Shown here: piece after piece, positions 33,970 through 45,375 of the stretch
Layout: every line of letters starts with the position of its first letter
How positions within the stretch are numbered: position 1 is the first letter of the stretch
The notes under the pieces: generated by a model
Database searches by the model: none
Seen by the model: the letters and a program-made list of their open reading frames with translations, nothing else
Told to the model about the DNA's origin: nothing
Translations under genes and position numbers: made by a program
NCBI RefSeq assembly: GCF_004216565.1
Contig: NZ_SGWV01000007.1
Location: forward strand, 248,001-312,000
Reading direction: 5' to 3'
From: Sphaerotilus mobilis
Lineage (GTDB): Bacteria > Pseudomonadota > Gammaproteobacteria > Burkholderiales > Burkholderiaceae_C
DNA: 64,000 nucleotides

Positions 33970-36597
33970 ATGCAACGCAAACTCATTGCCGCCCTGGTCG
34001 CAGGTGCGCTCGAGATCTACGCCGGTTCGGTCGCGGCGCAGACTGTTTCCTGTGCCGCTGCGGCCAATCCCGCAGCCCCGAGCGCCCAGTTCTTCACCGT
34101 TGGCGCGCTGAACCCGGTCACGGGTTACGGCGAATACGTCAAGGACAGCAACGGCCTGGCCCTGCAGATCTGCAAGGACCCCGGCATGTGCTTCTTCGAC
34201 CCGCAAGTCCCCGGCAACCTCCAGTCCGAGCAGACCGGCACCGGCGGCGAGTCCTTCTTCTGGCTGGCCGACAGCATCACCCTCGACGCCGTCACCGGCT
34301 TCGAGCTGCGCTTCGTGATGGCCGCCGAGGCGACCTACACGGTCGAGGAACCGACGCCCGGCGAGCAGCTGACGTTCACGCGCTTTCGCATCCGCATGAA
34401 CACGGACCAGCCCGGCCGCTACCGCATCCACCACCCGTGGGGCACGCATGAGGTCGAGGTCCAGGTGATCGACGCCGCCGGCTGGGAGATCAACGAGACC
34501 TTCGACATCGCATTCCGCCCCGGTCAGACCGATGCCTGCGGCAAGGTCGGCCCGTGGCTGCAATGGACCGACACCGGCGACGCCGGTCTGCTGCCGGGCG
34601 AGCGCCCCGCCAGCGACCTGCCCCCCGGCTTCATCGGTGACGGCGGCACGCCGCACACCGTCAAGGGCGCAGATCGCAACCACGTGATGATCGAAGCGGT
34701 CGGTCTGCTCGACGAGACGCCGGTGAACTTCGCGGTTGACGCGGCTGGCCTGCCGACGAACACCATCTTCAACCCGCTGTTCGTGGTGCAGGGTCAGAAG
34801 TGGGACGGCGACACCCAGGCCATCCTTGCCTCGGACCGCATCACCTACCGCCGCGATGCCGGCACCAACCAGACCCGCGTCGATGCCTTCGCGGTCTCCG
34901 GTGTCGACAGCACCGTCACGGTCAAGGACGTGACGACCACGGCCGCCCAGGGCACGGGCATCACCTCGGCCGTGACGCTGGACAAGGACGCTGGCGTGTT
35001 CTCGACCGCCCAGGGCATCGGCGCCAAGGCACCGGGCGCGGCCAACCTGCCGCTGGGTCTGGAGCTGGTCGCCAACGGCGTGAACGCCAACGGCAGCGCC
35101 GGCCAGACCACCCGCCTGGTGCGTGGCCTGAAGGACTCGGTCGTCATCAGCCAGGCCGACTACGACCCCGTCGCCGGCACGCTGACCGTGCGCGCCACGT
35201 CCAGCGATGCGGCGGTGGCCCCGTCCGCGCTGATCATCGACGAGACCGCCACGGCCGCCATCGGCACGCCGATCTCGACCCGTGTTCCGCCGGCCAGCGT
35301 CACCGTCCAGTCGCCGGCCGGTGGCTCGGACACCGCCCAGGTGCGCGTGGTCGACCAGACCGTGCTGCAGGCCCCGACCGGCGCCACGGCGACGGTGCAG
35401 GGCAACGCCGTGCTGGTGACCTGGACCGACGCGTCCAACGAGATCGAGTACCGCTTGCAGCGCTTCGTCAACGGCGAGACGACCGGCACCACGCTGGCCG
35501 CCGCGATCGGCACCAACGTCGTGGAATACGCCGACACCGGCGTCACCGACGACATGAGCTACGCCTACAAGGTGGTTTCCGTTCGCGGTGCCGAGACGGC
35601 GGAGTCGACGCTGTCCAACGCGGTGGCCACACCGGTGATCGCCCCGGTGATGACGTCGGTGGTGCCGCAGGCCGCCAACCCGACCACCGCCCTGGTGGTG
35701 CGTTGGACCCGCGCTTCGACCAACCTTCGCGCCTACAACATCTACCGCAGCGATGCCAACGGCCAGAACGAAGTCCTCGCCGGCACCCGCAACGCAGGCG
35801 CAGCCCTCCAGTTCGCCGACACGGGCCTGAGCCCGGACACGACCTACACCTACCGGGTTGAGGTGGTGGCCCAGAACGGCGCCAACCAGTCGGCGACGAT
35901 GAGCGGCAAGACCCGTGCGGCAGAGGTCACGCTGACGGCACCGAGCGATCTGCGCATCGCCGCTGGCGCCGCTGCCAATTCGGTCGCGCTGGCATGGACC
36001 GACGCCGCCAACGGCGAAACCGGCTACCGGATCGGGCGTCAGCGCCTGGCCCTGAACGCCGCCAACACGCTGGCGAACTCGGGCGCCTTGGCCAATCGCA
36101 CGGTCAACACGCCGAACCTGTCGGCCTACAACGCCACCACGGCGCACACCGGCACGAACCTGGCGGCGGGCCTGGCCGCACCGGGCATCTACGACTACAT
36201 CGTCACGCCGATGAACGGCGCTGCGGCTGGCGCCGTGTCGGCCACCGTGCGCTACTACAACGGCGCCGTGCCCGTCCCGCGCGCCGTCCGGGTGGCGCAG
36301 ACCGGTCCGATGACGTTCACGGTGGCGGCCGGTGCTGCAAACGCAGGGGTCACGTCCTACGAGGTTCAGTACTGCCTGGGCACCATCAACACCTGCACGG
36401 CCACGTCCAGCAACTGGGAGGCCTACCCGAACGCCGGCCGCACGCAGGTCGGCACGACGGTCTCGGTGCCCACCACCAGCCTGCCGGCGGGCCGGGGCAA
36501 CGTGCGCTTCCGCGTGCGCAGCCTGACGGTCGACAACATCGGCGGCAGCTCGCTGTGGGCGATGTCGTCCAGCGCGCCGGTCATCACCCGGCCCTGA
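33970..36597 (+). CDS. Secreted fibronectin-III multidomain protein (paralogue B)
   Basis: 875 residues with a Sec signal (KLIAALVAGALEIYAGSVAAQ). Residues ~25-270 are the unrecognised domain shared with the preceding gene, including CFFDPQVPGN and GDGGTPHTV. Then an Ig-like region and three or four fibronectin type III-like modules follow: from ~460 (LQAPTGATATVQGNAVLVTWTD), ~560 (PVMTSVVPQAANPTTALVVR), ~655 (LTAPSDLRIAAGAAANSVAL) and ~765 (VPRAVRVAQTGPMTFTV). FN3 arrays are typical of cell-surface or extracellular adhesins and enzymes. No membrane anchor or sorting signal is seen at the C-terminus. It starts 18 bp after paralogue A and is followed by a strong terminator. Confidence 0.82.
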   Translation: MQRKLIAALVAGALEIYAGSVAAQTVSCAAAANPAAPSAQFFTVGALNPVTGYGEYVKDSNGLALQICKDPGMCFFDPQVPGNLQSEQTGTGGESFFWLADSITLDAVTGFELRFVMAAEATYTVEEPTPGEQLTFTRFRIRMNTDQPGRYRIHHPWGTHEVEVQVIDAAGWEINETFDIAFRPGQTDACGKVGPWLQWTDTGDAGLLPGERPASDLPPGFIGDGGTPHTVKGADRNHVMIEAVGLLDETPVNFAVDAAGLPTNTIFNPLFVVQGQKWDGDTQAILASDRITYRRDAGTNQTRVDAFAVSGVDSTVTVKDVTTTAAQGTGITSAVTLDKDAGVFSTAQGIGAKAPGAANLPLGLELVANGVNANGSAGQTTRLVRGLKDSVVISQADYDPVAGTLTVRATSSDAAVAPSALIIDETATAAIGTPISTRVPPASVTVQSPAGGSDTAQVRVVDQTVLQAPTGATATVQGNAVLVTWTDASNEIEYRLQRFVNGETTGTTLAAAIGTNVVEYADTGVTDDMSYAYKVVSVRGAETAESTLSNAVATPVIAPVMTSVVPQAANPTTALVVRWTRASTNLRAYNIYRSDANGQNEVLAGTRNAGAALQFADTGLSPDTTYTYRVEVVAQNGANQSATMSGKTRAAEVTLTAPSDLRIAAGAAANSVALAWTDAANGETGYRIGRQRLALNAANTLANSGALANRTVNTPNLSAYNATTAHTGTNLAAGLAAPGIYDYIVTPMNGAAAGAVSATVRYYNGAVPVPRAVRVAQTGPMTFTVAAGAANAGVTSYEVQYCLGTINTCTATSSNWEAYPNAGRTQVGTTVSVPTTSLPAGRGNVRFRVRSLTVDNIGGSSLWAMSSSAPVITRP

Positions 36598-36638
36598 TCG
36601 CCGATGCGGGCCAGGTGCCCGCACCCCGGTCTCTTGCG

Positions 36639-36664
36639 AACGCGCCCTCCGGGGCGCGTTTTTT
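36639..36664 (+). terminator. Intrinsic terminator after the secreted-protein pair
   Basis: A perfect 9-bp stem (36639-36647 with 36652-36660, loop TCCG) runs into TTTTTT then C. It lies 41 bp past the stop and closes the rightward transcript. Confidence 0.92.
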
Positions 36665-36734
36665 CTTGGTGCAAACGCTCGGGGACGGTGAGAACATCGT
36701 TCTGCCCAAGATCCCAAGCGCAGGAGATCGCACC

Positions 36735-37040
36735 ATGGAACAGCGCCCCGCCCCCAACCCCGCCCACGATCTGCACGAAGGCCTGCAGACCTGGGCCCAG
36801 CAGCAGCAACGCTACTGGCATGAATGGATGGAGGCCGGCCAGCTCTGGCTGTCCTGGTGGGTGTCGACCCTGCCGCCGGTCAACTGGCCGCCAGCCGGCA
36901 CGGTCTTGCCGCCGGCTCAGCCGGTCCGCCACGCCACGCCGCCGACCCAACACGCGGTCCCGTCACAGGACACCGCAGCGGTCGCCCCCAAGGCCGCGCC
37001 CGCCCGCAAGCCGCGGGCAGCGGCACAGCGCCACCACTGA
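36735..37040 (+). CDS. Small Trp/Gln-rich protein of unknown function
   Basis: 101 residues, no signal peptide. A strong ribosome binding site (AGGAGAT, 6 bases before ATG) supports translation. Residues 15-47 are an amphipathic Trp-rich helix (GLQTWAQQQQRYWHEWMEAG, then QLWLSWW); the rest is Pro/Ala-rich with a basic end (RKPRAAAQRHH). The helix resembles phasin-like or polyhydroxyalkanoate-synthase-associated segments, but similarity is weak. It stands alone between a terminator and convergent parC. Real but uncharacterised is my best reading. Confidence 0.6.
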   Translation: MEQRPAPNPAHDLHEGLQTWAQQQQRYWHEWMEAGQLWLSWWVSTLPPVNWPPAGTVLPPAQPVRHATPPTQHAVPSQDTAAVAPKAAPARKPRAAAQRHH

Positions 37041-37072
37041 ACCCACCGGCCGGCCAGCGAGCCGGCACCGCC

Positions 37073-37095
37073 AGATCAGGCCGGATCAGGCCAGA

Positions 37096-37102
<7 letters not shown>
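37073..37102. repeat. Three tandem 10-bp repeats at the parC 3' end
   Basis: AGATCAGGCC, GGATCAGGCC and AGATCAGCCC follow one another. The last overlaps the parC stop. Small and imperfect. Confidence 0.7.
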
Positions 37103-39429
<2,327 letters not shown>

Positions 39430-39505
39430 CGTCCCGCGAGGTCGGCCCATGTGCCTTGCGGCAGGGCCAGGCTGGAAAGGCGCGGGATCTTAGCGTCCCG
39501 ACTTG

Positions 39506-40036
39506 TCAGGACGCGACGGGGCCCTGCAGGCGGAAGGAACGTTCGGCGGCCAGCTGCTCCTGCAGGTTCTGGCGGTCGCGCTCGTGGTGGCCCAGCGCCT
39601 GCGCCAGTTCGGCGCGTCCGGCGGCAACCTGCTTGCGCAGCGTCTCCAGTTCCTCTCGGTTCTTCTGACGTTCGGTCATCAGCGCACGGCGCACGCCCTC
39701 GGCCTTGGCCAGGTCGCCATTGACGCGCATCAGCATCTGGCTGAGCTCGCGGATCTGGCGATCGCGCTCGTTGATGCGTGCCTGCATGCCGGCGGCATCG
39801 GCGGTGGTCTGCTCCAGCGCGACGTTGGCCTCCCAGCGCGCGGCTTCCAGGGCGGCCAGCGCCGCGTCGTTCTCGGCACTGACGCTGTAGAGCTGCTCGG
39901 TGTGTCGGAACTCCAGCTCCATGCGGGTCGCCTCGGTCCTGGCGCTCCAGAAACGACGCGCGACCGACACGCCGATCAGCACGCCGAGCACGGCGACCAG
40001 CAACAGGTAGATCCAGAGTTGGGCAAGCAGGAACAT
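39506..40036 (-). CDS. Single-pass membrane protein with long coiled coil
   Basis: 176 residues: one N-terminal membrane helix (LLAQLWIYLLLVAVLGVLIGVSV) followed by an almost continuous heptad-rich helix (LAALEAARWEANVALEQTTA; REELETLRKQVAAGRAELAQ). No recognised family domain. It lies 34 bp downstream of an OmpA-like gene on the same strand, and similar coiled-coil plus OmpA-like pairs occur in Burkholderiales. It may be an envelope scaffold; this is inference from topology and neighbour. Confidence 0.78.
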   Translation of the reverse strand: MFLLAQLWIYLLLVAVLGVLIGVSVARRFWSARTEATRMELEFRHTEQLYSVSAENDAALAALEAARWEANVALEQTTADAAGMQARINERDRQIRELSQMLMRVNGDLAKAEGVRRALMTERQKNREELETLRKQVAAGRAELAQALGHHERDRQNLQEQLAAERSFRLQGPVAS

Positions 40037-40070
40037 GGCGGAACCTCGTTCAATCTCGGTGGGGGACGCC

Positions 40071-40946
40071 TCAGCGCGGCGTCAGCGCAGCGAGCCGGAA
40101 CTCGACCCGGTTGCGGCTGGCCAGGCGGGCTTCAGGGCGGACCGCGACGCTCGCGGTCGATGCGGCAGGGGCCGAGGAGCTGGCGGCCGCTTCGGCCAGG
40201 GCCGTTTCGATCGCCTCCGGCGCCTGGGCCAGGGCCTCGATCTGGCCAGCGGGCACGCCGTCGACCATCAGCGCGGCGGCAATCGCGGCCGCCCGGCGTT
40301 CGCCCAGCGCGACATCGCCACGCCGCGCGCCGGTGCTGTCCAGCGGCGCCTCGACGATCACGCGCCAGTTGCTGCAACGCAGGGCCAGGGCGGCCAGTTG
40401 CTGCAGCGACTGGCTGTTGGCGCGGTCCAGCCTTGCCGAACCGGGCCTGAAGCGCACGGGACGGGTTTCCTGCACGGTCTGGAAGGCCTTGCTGCAGGCC
40501 GCCAGCGTGGGGCCCTTGCCGCGGCTCTTGCCGGCACCGGGCGCCGGCAGGTCGGCCAGCAGGTCGACCTCGGGCTCGGGCGCCGGCTTGGGCGGCCGGG
40601 GCGGCAGTTGTTCGTTCAGGCGGGTGTGGTCTTCCAGGGCCCAGAACACGCCCGGCAGTCCGGCATAGGGCTCGACCACCTCATGGGCGAGGTCGACCAG
40701 CGCGGTGCGGCTGATCGGATCGGGCGCCGTGCCCGACAGCACACCGGTGCTGCCTTCGACCTTGACGTTCGCCCAACCGTAGCCCGCATCGGCCAGGCTC
40801 TGGTTGATGCGGCTTTCTGCCAGCTGGCGCAAGGTATCGGGTCGGCCTGCGCCGTGGGCAAACACCGCCCAGCCCAAGACCACGACGCCCAGCGCGCACA
40901 GCCAGACATCCCACCCCACACCGCGCCCCGTTCGGGCTCTTTCCAC
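40071..40946 (-). CDS. OmpA-family protein with BON-like region
   Basis: 291 residues. A membrane helix at about 12-31 anchors it; residues ~38-105 resemble a BON domain (ESRINQSLADAGYGWANVKV, EGSTGVLSGTAPDP); a Pro-rich linker follows; ~165-250 form an OmpA/MotB-type peptidoglycan-binding domain (VRFRPGSARLDRANSQSLQQ ... GERRAAAIAAALMVDG). The last 40 residues end NRVEFRLAAL. BON plus OmpA fusions are envelope proteins that bind lipid and cell wall. It precedes the coiled-coil membrane protein and may work with it. Confidence 0.82.
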   Translation of the reverse strand: MERARTGRGVGWDVWLCALGVVVLGWAVFAHGAGRPDTLRQLAESRINQSLADAGYGWANVKVEGSTGVLSGTAPDPISRTALVDLAHEVVEPYAGLPGVFWALEDHTRLNEQLPPRPPKPAPEPEVDLLADLPAPGAGKSRGKGPTLAACSKAFQTVQETRPVRFRPGSARLDRANSQSLQQLAALALRCSNWRVIVEAPLDSTGARRGDVALGERRAAAIAAALMVDGVPAGQIEALAQAPEAIETALAEAAASSSAPAASTASVAVRPEARLASRNRVEFRLAALTPR

Positions 40947-41176
40947 GTTCTGCTACCCCCAACACGCTTGTTCAGTTCCGGCGCCGCTTTATCACCCCAG
41001 CGGGCCGCCGCAACAAAATGTAGCGAGTTCAGGCGGGATTTTCGGCCCTACCCAAGCGACCGCCCCGTGCCCACGGGGGCCTGTCGGCGTGATGGAGCAC
41101 CGGTTTGCAAGATTCAGGCAGAAACGGTGTGGCGTGGGGGCACTCGGGGCAGTGGTTGGTGGCCGTGGCGACAGGC

Positions 41177-43156
41177 TCAGATGTCGACCTCGACCGAGTC
41201 GCCGTGCAGTTCCATCAGGGCACGCCGGGCAGCGGCTTCGCCCTTGCCCATCAGCTTGTCCATGGCCTCGACCGTGTCCGCAAAGGCGACCGTGCCCCAG
41301 TCGACCCGCAGCAGGCGGCGGGTGTCGGGGTTGAGCGTGGTCTCCCACAGCTGCTCGGCATTCATCTCGCCCAGGCCCTTGAAGCGGCTGATGGTCCAGC
41401 TGCCCTCGCGGGCCCCTTCCTTGCGCAGCTTGTCCAGCGTCGCCTGCAGTTCGCCCTCGTCGAGCGCATAGAGCTTGACCGCCGGCTTGCGCCCGCGCGC
41501 CGGGGCGTCGACGCGGAACAGCGGTGGCTTGGCGACGTAGATGTGGCCGGTCTCGATCAGCTTGGGGAAGTGGCGGAAGAACAGCGTCAGCAACAGCACC
41601 TGGATGTGCGAGCCGTCGACGTCTGCATCGCTGAGGATGCAGACCTTGCCGTAGCGCAGCCCGCTCAGGTCGGGCTGGTCGTCCGGGCCGTGCGGGTCGA
41701 CGCCGATGGCCACCGCGATGTCGTGGATCTCGGTGTTGGCAAACAGCCGGTCGCGTTCGACCTCCCACGAGTTCAGCACCTTGCCGCGCAAGGGCAGCAC
41801 CGCCTGGGTCTCCTTGTCGCGGCCCATCTTGGCGCTGCCGCCGGCCGAGTCGCCCTCGACCAGGAAGACCTCGTTGAAGGCCAGGTCGCGGCTCTCGCAG
41901 TCGGTCAGCTTGCCGGGCAGCACCGCCACGCCGGAGCCCTTGCGCTTCTCGACCTTCTGGCCGGCACGCTGGCGCGCCTGGGCTTGCCGGATGACCAGTT
42001 CGGCGAGCTTCTTGCCATGGTCGACATGCTGGTTGAGCCACAGCTCGAAGGCCGGCCGCACGAAGGCGGTGACCAGGCGCAGCGCGTCGCGGCTGTTCAG
42101 TCGTTCCTTGGTCTGGCCCTGGAACTGCGGGTCCAGCACCTTGGCAGACAGCACGAAGCTGGCGCGGCCGAAGACGTCGTCGGGCATCAGCTTGACGCCC
42201 TTGGGGCACAAGGCATGCAGCTCGACAAAGCCCTTGACCGCCTGGAACAGACCGTCCTTCAGACCGGCCTCATGGGTGCCGCCGGCCACCGTCGGGATCA
42301 GGTTGACGTAGCTCTCGCGCAGGTTGGCGCCGTCCTCGCAGAAGGCCACGCTCCAGGCGGCGCCCTCGCCTTCGGCGAAGTTCTCGGTCTCGCCGGCACC
42401 GGCGTACTGCTCGCCCTCGAAGGGCGGGATCAGCGCGTCGCCGGTCAGGTTCTGGCGCAGGTAGTCGCCCAGGCCGCCCTGGTAGAGCCAGGTCAGCGTC
42501 TCGCCGGTCTTCTCGGTCGTCAGCGTGACGCTCACGCCCGGCATCAGCACAGCCTTGCTGCGCAGCAGGTGGATCAGCTCCTGACGCGGCAACTCGGCGC
42601 TCTCGAAGTACTTCGCGTCCGGCCAGACCCGCACCGAGGTGCCGCTGCGGCGCTCGCCGCTGGCCAGCGGGCGGATCTGCAGCGGCTCGATCACGTCGCC
42701 ACCGGAGAACACCAGCGTGGCGACCTGCTTGTCGCGGTGGACCTGCACCAGCAGGCGGGTCGACAGCGCGTTGGTGACGCTCACGCCCACACCGTGCAGG
42801 CCGCCCGAGAAGCTGTAGGCGCCGCCCGAGCCCTTGTCGAACTTGCCGCCGGCATGCAGCCGGGTGAAGACGATCTCGATGACCGGCACCTGCTCTTCCG
42901 GGTGCAGGCCCACCGGGATGCCGCGGCCGTCGTCATCGATGCTGACGGAGCCGTCGACGTGCAGGGTCAGCGCGATGCGCTTGCCGTGGCCGGCCAGGGC
43001 CTCGTCGGCGGCGTTGTCGATGACCTCCTGCACGATGTGCAGCGGGTTGTCGGTGCGGGTGTACATGCCCGGTCGCTGCTTGACCGGCTCGAGGCCCTTG
43101 AGGACACGGATCGAGGCTTCGCCATAGGCGGGGGTGGACTTCGGGGGGGTCGCCAT
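41177..43156 (-). CDS. parE: DNA topoisomerase IV subunit B
   Basis: 659 residues from the ATG at 43156 (MATPPKSTPAYGEASI); the frame is open much further but the extension has no homology. GHKL ATPase domain: VIDNAADEALAGHGKRI, DDGRGIPVG, GGLHGVGVSVTNAL. Toprim: EGDSAGGSAKMGRD near 425 and SDADVDGSHI near 500. C-terminal RFKGLGEMNAEQLW. The 659-residue size and lack of a gyrB-specific insert fit ParE. Partner of parC in this window. Confidence 0.95.
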   Translation of the reverse strand: MATPPKSTPAYGEASIRVLKGLEPVKQRPGMYTRTDNPLHIVQEVIDNAADEALAGHGKRIALTLHVDGSVSIDDDGRGIPVGLHPEEQVPVIEIVFTRLHAGGKFDKGSGGAYSFSGGLHGVGVSVTNALSTRLLVQVHRDKQVATLVFSGGDVIEPLQIRPLASGERRSGTSVRVWPDAKYFESAELPRQELIHLLRSKAVLMPGVSVTLTTEKTGETLTWLYQGGLGDYLRQNLTGDALIPPFEGEQYAGAGETENFAEGEGAAWSVAFCEDGANLRESYVNLIPTVAGGTHEAGLKDGLFQAVKGFVELHALCPKGVKLMPDDVFGRASFVLSAKVLDPQFQGQTKERLNSRDALRLVTAFVRPAFELWLNQHVDHGKKLAELVIRQAQARQRAGQKVEKRKGSGVAVLPGKLTDCESRDLAFNEVFLVEGDSAGGSAKMGRDKETQAVLPLRGKVLNSWEVERDRLFANTEIHDIAVAIGVDPHGPDDQPDLSGLRYGKVCILSDADVDGSHIQVLLLTLFFRHFPKLIETGHIYVAKPPLFRVDAPARGRKPAVKLYALDEGELQATLDKLRKEGAREGSWTISRFKGLGEMNAEQLWETTLNPDTRRLLRVDWGTVAFADTVEAMDKLMGKGEAAARRALMELHGDSVEVDI

Positions 43157-43342
43157 GGCGGCGGATTCTAGGCAGCCGGTTGGGGCCACCCGAAGCGCTG
43201 TGCCTGTCACGCCAAGACACATCTGGCGCCGTCCGGCCGGCCATGCGCCGGTCAGCCAGGTGCTAGCCTCCGGCCGTTTTGTGCAGACGCAGCAAAATGC
43301 GCGTTCCTGCATGCACCTGCAGCAAACCCGAAAGGATCCCCC

Positions 43343-44062
43343 ATGCAAGCTCGTCTGAAGTTTCTCGCCGGCGCCACCCTGCTGGCCTGCGGCGCGGCAC
43401 AGGCCGCCGACATCAATGCGGTCGGCAGCCTGACGCAGAGCCAGTTCCGCCTGTTGAGCGAAGACCTCGGCTCGGCCATCGCCTACAAAGCCATGACGCC
43501 GGCCGAAGGCCTCGGCCTGATCGGCTTCGACATCGGCGTGGGCGTGACCGGCACCAAGCTGGAGAACGTCAGCGCCCTGATCGCCGCAGCCGGTGGTTCG
43601 GACGTTCCTTCGACGCTGCCGCTGGTCAGCGTGCGCGCGGTCAAGGGCCTGCCCTTCGGCGTGGACGTCGGCGTCGCGCTCGGCTCGGTGCCCGGCAGCA
43701 ATGTGCGCACCCGCGGTGGCGAGCTGCGCTGGGCCTTTGTCGGCGGCGGCATGCTGACCCCGGCGATCGCGGTGCGTGCGGCCATCAACAACCTGGCCGG
43801 CGTGGACAGCCTCAAGGTCGACACGACCAGCCTGGACGTCTCGATCTCCAAGGGCTTCGTGATGTTCACCCCGTACGCGGGCGTGGGCACCGTCAAGGTC
43901 AAGACCTCCGCACCCGGCACCACGCTGGCGGGCGAGTCCTTCAACCAGAAGAAGATCTTCGCGGGCGTCAACGTCAACCTCGGCCTGGTCAACCTGGCCC
44001 TGGAGACCGACAAGACCGGCGAGGCCACCAGCTACGGCGCCAAGGTCGGCCTGCGCTTCTGA
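43343..44062 (+). CDS. Small outer-membrane beta-barrel-like protein
   Basis: 239 residues with signal peptide (KFLAGATLLACGAAQAAD) and an AAAGGA ribosome site 7 bases before the ATG. The mature part alternates amphipathic strands (LPFGVDVGVALGSVPGSNVR; GFVMFTPYAGVGTVKV; KIFAGVNVNLGLVNLALE) and ends in a C-terminal aromatic (VGLRF), the usual sign of an outer-membrane barrel. Close to hypothetical proteins common in proteobacteria; function unknown. Two GC-rich hairpins follow the gene. Confidence 0.8.
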   Translation: MQARLKFLAGATLLACGAAQAADINAVGSLTQSQFRLLSEDLGSAIAYKAMTPAEGLGLIGFDIGVGVTGTKLENVSALIAAAGGSDVPSTLPLVSVRAVKGLPFGVDVGVALGSVPGSNVRTRGGELRWAFVGGGMLTPAIAVRAAINNLAGVDSLKVDTTSLDVSISKGFVMFTPYAGVGTVKVKTSAPGTTLAGESFNQKKIFAGVNVNLGLVNLALETDKTGEATSYGAKVGLRF

Positions 44063-44102
44063 TCCTGCTCGGTGCCCCGCGCTGCGCGGGGCCACGACAC
44101 AA

Positions 44103-44137
44103 CACGGGGCGCCATCGAGCGCCCCGTGGCTTGTTTG
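44103..44137 (+). terminator. Terminator-like hairpin after the barrel gene
   Basis: A perfect 10-bp stem (44103-44112 with 44119-44128, loop CATCGA), preceded by another GC-rich hairpin at about 44074-44092 and followed by a short T-rich stretch (TTGTTT). Likely terminator, though the T-run is weak. Confidence 0.6.
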
Positions 44138-44151
44138 GCTACATTGCCCGG

Positions 44152-45375
44152 ATGAGTTCAACCCCAGATTCCACGCCGCGCCTGTCGATGCAACAGGTGC
44201 TGCTGTGCGGCGCCCTGATCGTCACGCTGTCCATGGGCATCCGCCACGGCTTCGGCCTGTGGCTGGGCCCGATCACCACCGAGCGAGGCTGGAGCCGCGA
44301 GACCTTCGCCTTCGCACTGGCGGTCCAGAACCTCGCCTGGGGCGTTGCCGGCCCTTTTGCCGGCATGCTGGCTGACCGCTTCGGCGCCCTGCGTGTCCTG
44401 ATTGGCGGCAGCTTGTTCTACGCGGCGGGCCTGGCACTGATGGCCATGGCGCCGACCGGCCTGGCCTTCACCGGCAGCGCCGGCCTGTTGGTGGGCATCG
44501 CGCAGTCGGGCTGCACCTACGCGATCGTCTATGGCGTGATCGGCCGCCAGATCGACCCGGCCAAGCGCTCCTGGGCCATGGGCGTGGCGGCAGCCGCCGG
44601 CTCCTTCGGCCAGTTCCTGATGGTGCCGGTCGAGAACTACCTGATCTCCAGCCTGGGCTGGCAGCAGGCGCTCTATGCGCTGGCCCTGCTCGCCCTGGTG
44701 ATCATCCCCTTGTCCTTCGGCCTGAAGGAGCCCAAGGCCGGCCCGGGCCCTGGCGGCGTCCAGCAAAGCATCGGCGCGGCGCTGCGCGAGGCGTTTGGCT
44801 ACCGCAGCTTCCAGCTGCTGATGGCGGGCTACTTTGTCTGCGGCTTCCAGGTGGTCTTCATCGGCGTGCACATGCCCAGCTACCTCAAGGACCACGGTCT
44901 GGCGCCCGAGGTGGCGACGGGCGCGCTGGCACTGATCGGGCTGTTCAACGTCTTCGGCACCTATGCGGCCGGCGCGCTGGGCCAGAAGCTGGCCAAGCGC
45001 CACATCCTGGCCGCGATTTACGGCGCACGTTCGGTCGCCATCGTGGTGTTCCTGAGCGTGCCGCTGACGCCGCTGTCGGTCTACGTCTTCTCGGCGGTGA
45101 TGGGCGTTCTGTGGTTGTCGACCGTGCCGCCGACCAACGCGATCGTGGCCCAGGTCTTTGGCGTGCGCTACCTGTCGATGCTGGGCGGCTTCGTGTTCTT
45201 CAGCCACCAGATCGGCTCCTTCATGGGCGTCTGGCTGGGCGGTCGCCTCTATGACAGCACCGGCAGCTACGACGTGGTCTGGTGGATCGCGGTCGCGCTG
45301 GGCGTGTTCGCCGCGCTGATCAACCTGCCGGTGCGCGAGACCGCGATCGTGCGTCCGGCCGTGGCGGGCGCATGA
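44152..45375 (+). CDS. Major facilitator superfamily transporter
   Basis: 407 residues with twelve predicted membrane helices. The region after helix 2 carries the MFS signature (GMLADRFGALRVLIGG), and the pattern GIRHGFGLWLGPITTERGW plus NYLISSLGWQQALYAL is typical of the oxalate/monocarboxylate-like MFS branch. Substrate unknown. The ATG at 44152 lies only 6 bases after a TACATT -10-like hexamer with no ribosome binding site, so a leaderless transcript is possible. The next small gene overlaps its stop. Confidence 0.9.
   Translation: MSSTPDSTPRLSMQQVLLCGALIVTLSMGIRHGFGLWLGPITTERGWSRETFAFALAVQNLAWGVAGPFAGMLADRFGALRVLIGGSLFYAAGLALMAMAPTGLAFTGSAGLLVGIAQSGCTYAIVYGVIGRQIDPAKRSWAMGVAAAAGSFGQFLMVPVENYLISSLGWQQALYALALLALVIIPLSFGLKEPKAGPGPGGVQQSIGAALREAFGYRSFQLLMAGYFVCGFQVVFIGVHMPSYLKDHGLAPEVATGALALIGLFNVFGTYAAGALGQKLAKRHILAAIYGARSVAIVVFLSVPLTPLSVYVFSAVMGVLWLSTVPPTNAIVAQVFGVRYLSMLGGFVFFSHQIGSFMGVWLGGRLYDSTGSYDVVWWIAVALGVFAALINLPVRETAIVRPAVAGA

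Noticed and set aside
33952-36717. 921-codon minus-strand open frame opposite the FN3 protein
   Set aside because: No motifs, low-complexity Arg/Gly/Val; the plus strand has signal peptide, homology to its neighbour and a terminator after it.
41063-41078. CCCCGTG/CACGGGG hairpin downstream of parE as a terminator
   Set aside because: Two-base loop and no T-run in either direction; not called.
43157-44161. N-terminal extension of parE by 335 codons
   Set aside because: Runs through the opposite-strand barrel gene and lacks homology; ATG 43156 is the family start.
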